24,958 nucleotides of DNA from Longimonas sp046498435 (GTDB lineage Bacteria > Bacteroidota > Rhodothermia > Rhodothermales > Salinibacteraceae), in the NCBI RefSeq assembly GCF_046498435.1, contig NZ_JAWOAR010000357.1:1-24958 (forward strand), read 5' to 3'. The notes under the pieces are model-generated. The model was not told where the DNA came from. It searched no databases and worked only from the letters and a program-made list of their open reading frames with translations. Of the stretch, positions 18,254 through 24,958 are shown piece by piece (positions within the stretch are counted from its first letter, which is position 1; each line of letters starts with the position of its first letter). The translations under genes were made by a program, and so were the position numbers.

Positions 18254-18577
18254 GCAGCGTAAGTATTCGGTCAGTGTGTCGTGATAATCTCGCTTGTGTG
18301 ATCGGTACCGATAGGGACGACATCTCCAGGGCCCGCTCTCTGAAATGAGATTCGGGACCTCACAACATAATCAGAGGGCCATGAAGAAACCGACCTGCCC
18401 GCAGATCAAGAGGGATACAGGAGCGATTCCTACACGTCCAACAGGAGACCGTTCGTAGGGGAACGCTTTCGGGGAAGAGCGACGATCACGTACTACGTAG
18501 CACCTGCCGTAGCATGCATAGTAAAATGGGGGACGGAGGGTTGTAACGGTGAATCAAAAGGCAGCAACGGAAAATGC
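18254..18577. other. Gap between ybeY and the cold-shock gene
   Basis: In this 324-bp stretch I see no gene, no strong hairpin and no clear promoter match. It must carry the 3' end of the cold-shock gene transcript and possibly a ybeY promoter on the minus strand. Confidence 0.45.
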
Positions 18578-18889
18578 TTAGAGCGACGACTCAACAGGGG
18601 TTGAAGCGTCTTGTGAAACCGAGAGTTCGTCGGAGGGCGGAGCAGAAGCAGCCTCGCCATCTCCCGAGCTCACGTCGTCTTGCGCACGTACATTCAGCGC
18701 GTGGAGCCCTTTGGGGCCGTCGTTCAACTCAAACTCAACCGGCTGGTCCGTGTGCAGCGTTTTGAAATCGTCGCCCGATTCGATTTGTGAGTAGTGAACA
18801 AATACATCCTCCCCACCATCCGGGTGGTTGATAAATCCATATCCTTTCTTGGCATCGAACCATTTAACAGTACTTTGCTCCATATCCAT
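18578..18889 (-). CDS. Cold-shock-domain protein with acidic tail
   Basis: From ATG 18889 the product is 103 aa (Met3 is an equally possible start). Residues 4-69 form a cold-shock domain with RNP1 (KGYGFI, about 15-20) and RNP2 (VFVHY, 29-33), which binds single-stranded RNA or DNA. The remaining 34 or so residues are Ser-, Asp-, Glu- and Ala-rich, an extension not present in the 70-residue classic Csp proteins. The frame is open upstream to 18946, but the extra 19 residues do not match the family and probably fall in the 5' leader. CspA-like proteins act as RNA chaperones in the cytoplasm. Confidence 0.9.
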   Translation of the reverse strand: MDMEQSTVKWFDAKKGYGFINHPDGGEDVFVHYSQIESGDDFKTLHTDQPVEFELNDGPKGLHALNVRAQDDVSSGDGEAASAPPSDELSVSQDASTPVESSL

Positions 18890-19489
18890 AGCAACTAAGA
18901 GGCCGTCGTAAAACACATATAACGATAGTGGATTGTGTGCAGGCACTCATACGAGCATGCATCCACGTTTGCCTGTACCCCCGCTACAAGAGTGTGCCGG
19001 TACACAAGAGACCTATGGTGCGAGTCTGACACCGGTGTTTCAGTAGTGGGAGAGCTTAGATCCGTTTGGAGCTAAGCACTACGAGGATCGAACGCAGCAG
19101 CACAGTGAGTCTGCACACAGTTCGAATATAGAGCGTAGATATACATTCTGTCAAGTTTGTAATGAAATGAGTTGCGCGTCGTGCATCACGAACTGCCAGG
19201 ATGCCGTGATATCCGGTAAATGGATAGCAAGGACACACGAGTTTTGGAATACAAACTCTGCATGCTCCATTGGGGAGGGAAGCGTGAACGGGTGGATGAA
19301 AAACCATCTTCCCTTACACGAGGCCGAGCGCCAACTGACGAAGTACATCCGGGGTACCACAGAGAATGGATACCACAATGCGGCAACCGGATTTGGCATA
19401 AGAACGAGGAGCACCTTGCTAATACCATCTGCGCTGAATCATTATACAGGTGTTTGCAATCGGTGAGCGACGAAACTCGCCTTAATGTC

Positions 19490-19514
19490 GCCGGGGACGC
19501 AAGCGGTCCCCGGC
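19490..19514. repeat. GC-rich perfect hairpin at the left edge of repeat copy 2
   Basis: GCCGGGGAC (19490-19498) and GTCCCCGGC (19506-19514) pair perfectly with a 7-base loop. The stem overlaps the start of repeat copy 2. At copy 1 the matching position reads differently, so this hairpin is either lost there or specific to this copy. Confidence 0.6.
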
Positions 19515-19610
19515 TATGGGCTGCAAATCCTTAGCCCGGGATCAGGAGCGAAGCGGATATCCCGGGCGGCCTCCAATCTAACGTGTACATCGAAGTCTCG
19601 CACCTGGTAT
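19509..19610 (+). repeat. Structured dispersed repeat, copy 2 (short form)
   Basis: This is 102 bp matching copy 1 at 16-152 in the same orientation, except that it lacks the 35-bp block. It keeps the GGGCT/AGCCC stem (19518-19522 with 19533-19537) and the CCCGGGAT/ATCCCGGG stem (19535-19542 with 19559-19566). Similarity ends at 19610, inside the target duplication of the adjacent MITE. The MITE may therefore have landed at or cut the right part of the repeat. Confidence 0.8.
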
Positions 19611-19612
19611 AA

Positions 19613-19685
19613 GAGCCTGTTTGGGCTTTGGTTTGCAGCCCAGCGGAGCCGCTCGCAGCCCAAAATAAGAATTCAGAACAGGCTC
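19613..19685. mobile_element. 73-bp MITE-like element with GAGCCTGTT ends and TAA duplication
   Basis: The ends GAGCCTGTT (19613-19621) and AACAGGCTC (19677-19685) are perfect 9-bp inverted repeats. TAA flanks both sides (19610-19612 and 19686-19688). A 3-bp TNA duplication is known for the IS1031 group of the IS5 family, so this looks like a non-autonomous relative. The core is palindromic: TTTGGGCT with AGCCCAAA, and AGCGG with CCGCT. It ends nine bases before the stop codon of the DUF2723 gene and might serve as its terminator. Confidence 0.65.
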
Positions 19686-19694
19686 TAAGGTGGT

Positions 19695-22634
19695 TTACTC
19701 CTGCGGGTTCGATGGGTCTGCGGGCGGAGCATTCGGGGGTGTTTGGACATCGCCACCGGGAGACTCGGGGAGCAAGCCGTCAGTGTCGGGGGCCGCCGAG
19801 TCGGTGAGCCCGTAGTCGCGCAGGATGTCTTCGGGGATGTCATAGGGCAGTTCCGTGCGCAGGGCCTCGAATCGGGCATCGAACGCGTCGACTCGGTCGG
19901 GCAGATCGGCTTCCTGGTAGCTAATCCGCACTGAACCGGCAAAGCGCAGCGCAAAGAGAAAGTCCTGCGTATCCGAAGCCTGACGCAGTTCGTCGAAGAC
20001 CAGCGGCTCCATATCGGTCATGATGTCGGCGACGCGGTCGGTTGCACCCATCGACTCATAGGCTTGCGCAGTGAGCACATAGCTCTGCAGGTTGCCCGAT
20101 ATGGTATCGAATGGAACCTGCTCCATGAAGTCATCAAGGAAGGTCTGAGCCTCTTCTTCGGCGCCCATGGCGGCCCACCGTTCAGCCGCATGTGTGACAA
20201 ACAAGCGATACCCATCGGCCATGCGGCGTGCATTCTCGTCGTGATACACACTGGGGTCGTCTAACCCGCGGAAGCGAAAGTCCTGCATACGGTCGATGGT
20301 AATATCGGGCACGACTCGGCCAAAGCGCTGGTCGTGCTGCACAGGCACAACCCGGTAGGCTTGCCCTTCAAGTTGCAGGTAATCATCAAGATTAAGGCGT
20401 CCGCTCTGCGCCACCGTCACAGCGAAGTAGACCGGCCGCTCCCAGTCGTTTTGTGCATTGGAGCGGATGATGTCAAACACTGCCAGATCGGCAATCTGAA
20501 GCATGTTGCTGCGTTCATCGAAGGGCCGCCCTTCGAGGCGCCATTGCATGTTAGAGGCCATGCGGTCGGCGTCGTCGGGATGCACGGTTTCGTTGGAAAG
20601 CACAGCATTCGAGTCTACCGGAATGGAGACCGACTGGGCCTCCCAGGGACGCGGACGCAGATCGTCGACCTGGTCATCCGAAAAGGAGAAAGGAAGCGGG
20701 GCCGAGTCGCGCGCTTGCTGGTTTTTGAGCTGATCAATGTACCACGGCGTGTTCAGAAGCGAGAGGTTCACCACGCGCACATCGCGCCGCACGCCCTCGA
20801 CCTCTTGCAGGTACCAGAGGGGGAAGGTGTCGTTATCGCCGTTGGTGAACAGGATGGCATTGGGCGCCACGCTGTTCAGCATGTTGTAGGCATAGTCGTG
20901 GGGCAGATAGCGGCCCGAGCGGTCGTGGTTGTCGTAGTTTTGGATGAGCATCCAGCCCGGCACGGTGGCCAGGAGCAGCGCACCAGCGCCCGCCAAGGCC
21001 AGCCATCGCTTCGAGGATTCCCACGTTGCCAGGACGCTGTCCTTGAGCAGATGCAGTATACCGGTGGCCCCGAGCCCAACCCACAGACTAAAGGCAAAGA
21101 AGCTACCTGCATACGAATAGTCCCGCTCGCGGGGTTGCAGCGGGGTCTGGTTCAGGTAGATGATAATGCCGATGCCAGTGATGAAGAACAAGAATGCCAC
21201 CGCCGTTGCGCGGCGCCAGTCCCACGTAAAGTGGTAGAAAATGCCAAACAAGCCCAGTAAGAGCGGAAGGGCAAAGTAGACACTGCGCCCGGCTTGTTCG
21301 CTGGGGGTAGCAGTGTCAACGGTGGCGGTGTCGGCAATATCCGGATCGAGGAACGAGATGCCGGTAGCCGCTGGGGCATCTTGCGTGTCGGCAGCGCGCC
21401 CAGCAAAGTTCCAGAGGAAGTACCGGGTGTACATGTGTCCGACCTGGTACCGCAGGAAGAAGTCAAAGTCGGAGTTGTAGCGGTCGTAGACCTGCGCATG
21501 CTGCGGGTTCGGCGACCAGCGGCGCGGGAACAGCGATTCCTCGTCGCGCTCAACGCGGCCGAGGCGGTCGTTATATGTTTCGCCCCGAAAGAGCGGACGG
21601 TCGCCGTACTGCTCGCGCGACATGTACGAGATAAAGTTCTCGAACGACGACGGGTTGTTCTGATCAATTGGCGGGTTGATGGAGCTGCGAATGGGGATCA
21701 GCGCATACGACGAGTAGCCAATCAGGGCCAGGGCCACGTACAGGAAAAGCAGGTTCGCAATGCGCATCCGTTTGGTGTGGGTGATGTACAGCGCATAGGT
21801 AAGCCCCGCTACAATAACCGACAGCACGAAGAAGGGGGCCTCTGTAGCGGCCAGCACCGCCGGGAGTCCCTGAATAATACCCGGATACAGCAGCAAGAAG
21901 ATGCCCGACGCCACGCCGCCTGCCAGGGCCAGATACTGAAAGCGCGTGCCTGCACTCCAGTCGGGTTGGTCGTAGCGCTGAAAGAACACAATGAGGGCCA
22001 CGAAGAACAGCGAGAGGAGGCTAAGCAGGTGAATCCCAATAGCCAGCCCGTACAGATAGGCAATGACGAGCAGCCAGCGTTCGGAGGAGGAGCCCAATAC
22101 GTGCTTCGTACCCCGAGATAGCGCTCGGTCTTCGGCACGGGCATACTCGCTCCATTTGAGGGCGAGCCACACACAGAGCGTTGTGAAGAACGTAGAGAGC
22201 GCGTAGGTCTCGGCCTCCACCGCGTTAAACCAGAACGAATCCGACACAGCAAGGGTGAGCGCGCCCACCAGGCCGCCCACATACGCGCCAATGCGCACGT
22301 CAGGACTCCATGTGGATTTGGGCCCGCGCCACTCTCGGATAAGCTGTCCGATAGTGAGGTAGGTGAGCAGCACCGCAAAGGCGCTGGCCAGCACTGAGAT
22401 CACGCTCATAGACAGCGCCACGTATGCGGCAGGCATGAACATCGAAAAGAAGCGCCCCACCAGCATGTAGAACGGCGCGCCTGGAGGGTGGGGAATCTGG
22501 AGGGTGTGAGAGACCGCAATGCGCTCCCCTGGATCCCAGAATGAGACCGTGGGGGCAACCGTCAGCGCGTACAGGATCAGGGCGAAGGTAAACAGAGCGG
22601 CCGGAATATACCGGTCGAGGCGCGACCAAGTCAT
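19695..22634 (-). CDS. DUF2723 membrane protein, GT-C-type glycosyltransferase-like
   Basis: From ATG 22634 the product is 979 aa (a TTG at 22646 is possible). The N-terminal half has about a dozen membrane helices. The first loop holds SFWDPGERIA (Asp34, Glu37) and PHPPGAPFYMLVGR, the DUF2723 signature corresponding to the acidic catalytic loop of GT-C enzymes. A second membrane block follows (about 440-570), then a large soluble C-terminal part with ILFTNGDNDTFPLWYLQ and helical repeat-like segments. The acidic, Pro-rich tail ends at 979. The human relative TMEM260 is a protein O-mannosyltransferase, and Bacteroidota have general protein O-glycosylation, so a lipid-linked-sugar transferase is a fair inference. 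Donor and acceptor are unknown. Codon use looks native. Confidence 0.88.
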   Translation of the reverse strand: MTWSRLDRYIPAALFTFALILYALTVAPTVSFWDPGERIAVSHTLQIPHPPGAPFYMLVGRFFSMFMPAAYVALSMSVISVLASAFAVLLTYLTIGQLIREWRGPKSTWSPDVRIGAYVGGLVGALTLAVSDSFWFNAVEAETYALSTFFTTLCVWLALKWSEYARAEDRALSRGTKHVLGSSSERWLLVIAYLYGLAIGIHLLSLLSLFFVALIVFFQRYDQPDWSAGTRFQYLALAGGVASGIFLLLYPGIIQGLPAVLAATEAPFFVLSVIVAGLTYALYITHTKRMRIANLLFLYVALALIGYSSYALIPIRSSINPPIDQNNPSSFENFISYMSREQYGDRPLFRGETYNDRLGRVERDEESLFPRRWSPNPQHAQVYDRYNSDFDFFLRYQVGHMYTRYFLWNFAGRAADTQDAPAATGISFLDPDIADTATVDTATPSEQAGRSVYFALPLLLGLFGIFYHFTWDWRRATAVAFLFFITGIGIIIYLNQTPLQPRERDYSYAGSFFAFSLWVGLGATGILHLLKDSVLATWESSKRWLALAGAGALLLATVPGWMLIQNYDNHDRSGRYLPHDYAYNMLNSVAPNAILFTNGDNDTFPLWYLQEVEGVRRDVRVVNLSLLNTPWYIDQLKNQQARDSAPLPFSFSDDQVDDLRPRPWEAQSVSIPVDSNAVLSNETVHPDDADRMASNMQWRLEGRPFDERSNMLQIADLAVFDIIRSNAQNDWERPVYFAVTVAQSGRLNLDDYLQLEGQAYRVVPVQHDQRFGRVVPDITIDRMQDFRFRGLDDPSVYHDENARRMADGYRLFVTHAAERWAAMGAEEEAQTFLDDFMEQVPFDTISGNLQSYVLTAQAYESMGATDRVADIMTDMEPLVFDELRQASDTQDFLFALRFAGSVRISYQEADLPDRVDAFDARFEALRTELPYDIPEDILRDYGLTDSAAPDTDGLLPESPGGDVQTPPNAPPADPSNPQE

Positions 22635-22680
22635 GCAGGAGGGCAACAGCTACCGAATCAGAACAAGCGGGGAACGCTCC

Positions 22681-22710
22681 CAGGTGGTACAGGAGCAGGT
22701 GGTACAGGAG
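22681..22710. repeat. 15-bp perfect tandem duplication upstream of the DUF2723 gene
   Basis: CAGGTGGTACAGGAG occurs twice in a row (22681-22695 and 22696-22710), 47-76 bases upstream of the preferred minus-strand start. It may be a simple slippage event in the leader or a duplicated binding site. Confidence 0.7.
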
Positions 22711-22864
22711 CAAGAACAGACGTGCACATCAATGCGGTCAACGAGCCACGGATCCAACAAACGAACAACCTTTTAGCAATGTGATGCCAGGGCTGTGTAA
22801 ATCGGGCAAATATTTGGTTGGAGATGTGTTATAAGGAGGAGGTAGAAGCACTGCGCCTACCGTT

Positions 22865-23533
22865 TCAGTCAATGCCAGCTACGACAATAACGCATTCGCC
22901 GCGTACCTTCGACTCTCCACCGTAGTACGTGCACAGCTCCGTAAGCGTGCCGCGACGCAATTCCTCGTGCATTTTGGTTAGTTCACGGGCCACGGCTGCC
23001 GCGCGGTTGCCTCCGAAAGCGCGACCCAGATCGTCGAGCGTGCGCACCAGTCGGTACGGCGATTCGTAGATCACGATTGTGCGTGGTTCAATCGACAGCT
23101 TCTCCAGGCGGGTTGTACGGCCCTTTTTGCGAGGGAGGAAGCCCTCAAACACAAAGCGATCGGAGGGTAAGCCGCTGGCGGTAAGGGCGGGCACAAAAGC
23201 GGTAGCACCGGGCAGCGCCGATACCGGTACGCCGGCCTCGTGGCATGCCCGTGCCAGGTAGAACCCGGGGTCGGAGATGCCCGGTGTGCCCGCGTCGGTA
23301 ATGAGAGCGATGTCGTGACCCACGCGCATGCGCTTCACCAGATGCGGGGTTTTGTCATGCTCGTTGTGAGCATGAAAGCTTGTGGTGGGCGTGTCGATGG
23401 CGTAGTGGTTCAGCAGCACGCCCGAAGTGCGTGTGTCTTCGCAGGCAATAAGGTCAGCCTGTTTCAGCGTATCGACCGCCCGGTACGTCATGTCGTCGAG
23501 GTTGCCGATGGGCGTGGGGACAAGGTACAGCAT
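22865..23533 (-). CDS. rsmI: 16S rRNA (cytidine1402-2'-O)-methyltransferase RsmI
   Basis: From ATG 23533 the product is 222 aa and starts with the family-typical MLYLVPTPIGNLDD. Other tetrapyrrole-methylase-fold motifs are ACEDTRTSG (30-38), ITDAGTPGISDPG (78-90, the SAM-binding region), SALPGATAFVPAL and IYESPYRLVRTL. The frame remains open upstream to 23728, but that Pro/Arg-rich part is unlike the family. The protein is shorter than E. coli RsmI (286 aa), lacking the C-terminal extension, as is common for compact versions. It methylates the P-site region of 16S rRNA with RsmH. It lies 82 bp downstream of the next gene on the same strand and 231 bp from the DUF2723 start. Confidence 0.93.
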   Translation of the reverse strand: MLYLVPTPIGNLDDMTYRAVDTLKQADLIACEDTRTSGVLLNHYAIDTPTTSFHAHNEHDKTPHLVKRMRVGHDIALITDAGTPGISDPGFYLARACHEAGVPVSALPGATAFVPALTASGLPSDRFVFEGFLPRKKGRTTRLEKLSIEPRTIVIYESPYRLVRTLDDLGRAFGGNRAAAVARELTKMHEELRRGTLTELCTYYGGESKVRGECVIVVAGID

Positions 23534-23615
23534 GTAGGGGAACGAAGGCGCAAGGAATGCGAGGAGACGTTTGTTGCGGTGGGGCCGAAAAAACAGTGGA
23601 GCCGGACCGTAGGGG

Positions 23616-24131
23616 CTACCACGATGTGTCGGTCTGTGATGGGGCATCGGGCGGAGGCGGAGGCGTGTCGGGGTCGGCGTCGTTCCCGCCAAAGAGGGAG
23701 GCACCAACAGCGCCACCGAGGGCGCCAAACACCGCCCAGAGAATGGCTCCCATAATCAGCGTAATCAGAATCATGCCAACGCTGGGCTCCTGCATCATCG
23801 ATTCTTGTACCATCTCGTCCTGTTGCTGCATCATCTGCTCCATGTCCATGCCCATCAGATTCTGAATGACAGATTCGCCATCCAGTCCCAGCGGACGCAG
23901 GGCCCAGTCGAAGGCGGCACTAAGCAGGGAGCCCAAGAACCCGGCTCCAGCACCCAGCGATGCACCCTCTACCGGGTCAATGGAGCGGTTGGATGTGCTG
24001 ATGTAATGCCAGGCAGCGACACCGCCTCCGAGCATCACTCCAAAGCAGCATAAGAGATTGATGAGTGACAGATACGACGTGCTAAGCACGCCCACCACTA
24101 CGCTTCCGATAAAGATCGATTGAATGCGCAT
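23616..24131 (-). CDS. Met/Gln-rich multi-pass membrane protein, unknown family
   Basis: From ATG 24131 the product is 171 aa; the frame is open to 24218, but MRIQSIFIGSVVVG gives a cleaner start. Hydrophobic Gly-rich segments lie near 5-47 (two helices, with a CC pair in NLLCCFGVMLGGG), 56-78 and 119-148. Between the third and fourth, residues of about 89-115 are unusually rich in Met and Gln (GMDMEQMMQQQDEM, then SMMQEP). The tail is acidic with a run of five prolines. I do not recognise the family. The Met-rich loop could bind copper or form a helix hairpin, but nothing here proves it. It is probably co-transcribed with rsmI. Confidence 0.7.
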   Translation of the reverse strand: MRIQSIFIGSVVVGVLSTSYLSLINLLCCFGVMLGGGVAAWHYISTSNRSIDPVEGASLGAGAGFLGSLLSAAFDWALRPLGLDGESVIQNLMGMDMEQMMQQQDEMVQESMMQEPSVGMILITLIMGAILWAVFGALGGAVGASLFGGNDADPDTPPPPPDAPSQTDTSW

Positions 24132-24224
24132 ACACAGTGCTTGAGTCCGATAGAAAACAATACGCTTTTCCAACTTACAAACCAGCATGGTGAACCGAAA
24201 CTTCGGAAATGGCGCCACTCATAA

Positions 24225-24958
24225 AAGAGGCAATGTTCGGAGGGGCAGCGGGGGGCGACCCGCGCGTCAAGCAAGGCCGCGCTCCAGATGGCCAATGCAT
24301 GGTCGTGTGAGCAAGAGGTGGTGTTAGGCCAGGAAGCGGTGCCTGCGACCACCAACGAAACCAAGACGCTTCCGCCGCTGCTCCACCTGCTGGAACTGGA
24401 AGGAGCGATCGTGACGATTGATGCAGCGGGATGTTATGCGGAGGTTGCTGAGGAGATTCTACGCGCAGGAGCCGACTACGTGATCACGCTGAAGGCCAAC
24501 CAGAAGCATCTATATCGGGATGCAAAGGCCCTTTTTGACCAGTTAGAGGCCATTGGGCGTCTTCCCGAGCCGCATACGTCGGTTGACGGAGGACATGATC
24601 GCGTCGAAGTACGGCGCTACTGGGCCCTTGCTATCAATGATACAGATGACAATAATACGGAATTGAATAGAGAATCGAATACGGAAGGCTGGCCCGGACT
24701 GTCAACGATCTGCCGAATTCAGTCGGAGCGCCACCATCCTGATGGGGCCGTTGAGAGAGAAGAACGGCTGTTTATCTCCAGCTTAGAGGCGGCCCCCGAT
24801 CAACTGCTGAAGGCCGTACGCCACCATTGGCATGTGGAGAACAAGCTGCATTGGTCGTTGGATGTAGCGTTTGGGGAAGATCAGAGGCGAGTGCGAACCG
24901 GGCATGCAGCGCAGAACTTGGGCGTGGTCCGTCGGCTGGCGCTTAGCCTGTTGAAGCA
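24225..24958 (+). pseudogene. ISAs1-family transposase, 5'-truncated, runs off the window
   Basis: The frame is open from 24225 to the window end with no stop. Recognisable similarity begins near 24279 (AALQMANAW, the counterpart of HLVSAW). Known ISAs1-family features follow: LGQEAVPATTNE, EGAIVTIDAAGCYAEVA (second catalytic Asp), DYVITLKANQ, GLSTICRIQSER, ERLFISSLEA, and HHWHVENKLHWSLDVAFGED with the catalytic Glu. The N-terminal third, including the DGKTLR segment with the first catalytic Asp, is missing: the upstream frame hits a stop at 24222. The product would be inactive. A hydrophilic Asp/Asn/Glu-rich insert occurs near 24640-24690. The 3' end and inverted repeat lie outside the window. 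Confidence 0.85.

Larger units (their letters stand above)
18890..19694. other. 805-bp non-coding island with repeat copy 2 and a MITE
   Basis: There are no credible genes. Several overlapping short frames on both strands (19056-19534) cover each other and lack domains. The left part should hold the minus-strand cold-shock promoter and leader. The right part (from 19490) is a dense array of hairpins: a GC-rich stem, the short form of the structured repeat, and a 73-bp MITE-like element ending just before the DUF2723 stop. Confidence 0.6.

Noticed and set aside
19056..19534. Overlapping short frames on both strands as possible small genes or toxins
   Set aside because: Frames of 60-104 codons overlap one another without domains, good starts or operon context.
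19509..19610. Integron attC-like site suggested by the folded repeat and a CTAAC core
   Set aside because: There is no integrase, no cassette array and no matching R'/R'' core pair; two copies 19 kb apart flank native operons.
20334..21260. 308-codon plus-strand frame, and another at 21294-22121
   Set aside because: Both are antisense to the DUF2723 gene, whose membrane segments and family motifs are clear.

Overview
The window looks like a member of the Rhodothermota/Bacteroidota (Salinibacter/Rhodothermus-like), judged from gene content and protein motifs. It carries an alternative complex III (ACIII) next to a caa3-type oxidase of the YSHP (A2) kind, a DUF2723 membrane glycosyltransferase-like protein typical of Bacteroidota, a YbeY with the Bacteroidota-type H-x3-H-x5-D metal site, a Bacteroidota-type promoter (TTG-N20-TAAGTTTG), and no obvious Shine-Dalgarno sequences before the genes. 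No taxonomic search was possible, so this placement is inference.

Region 1 (about 1-568) is non-coding. It holds copy 1 of a structured dispersed repeat, a palindrome, a short tandem repeat and a plausible promoter for the large plus-strand operon that follows.

Region 2 (569-14810) is one co-directional respiratory cluster: actA, actB, actC, actD, actE, actF (quinol:cytochrome c oxidoreductase ACIII), then a single-pass protein with a fibronectin-III-like domain, a SCO copper chaperone, and coxB, coxA, coxC, coxD (caa3 oxidase with a cytochrome c domain fused to subunit II). Together they would take electrons from menaquinol through the [Fe-S] and haem centres of ACIII to O2 at haem a3/CuB. 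The SCO protein would load CuA. A 497-bp hairpin-rich gap separates coxD from a small single-pass membrane protein (15308-15613).

Region 3 (15739-18889) is housekeeping. metF (methylenetetrahydrofolate reductase, plus strand) converges on hpf (ribosome hibernation), followed by ybeY (rRNA maturation endonuclease) and a cold-shock-domain protein, all on the minus strand. Sizeable gaps between them contain inverted repeats.

Region 4 (18890-19694) is non-coding. It holds copy 2 of the structured repeat followed directly by a 73-bp MITE-like element with a TAA target duplication. The two direct copies bracket 19.4 kb, including the entire respiratory cluster. The MITE core carries nearly the same hairpin as the repeat, in inverted orientation.

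Region 5 (19695-24131, minus strand) holds a large DUF2723 protein, rsmI (16S rRNA 2'-O-methyltransferase) and an unrecognised Met/Gln-rich membrane protein. Region 6 (about 24225-24958, plus strand) is a 5'-truncated ISAs1-family transposase running off the window end. I saw no CRISPR array, defence island, rRNA or tRNA. The respiratory cluster is of a known type; its least explained parts are the FN3-like protein, the small downstream membrane protein and the repeat/MITE system.
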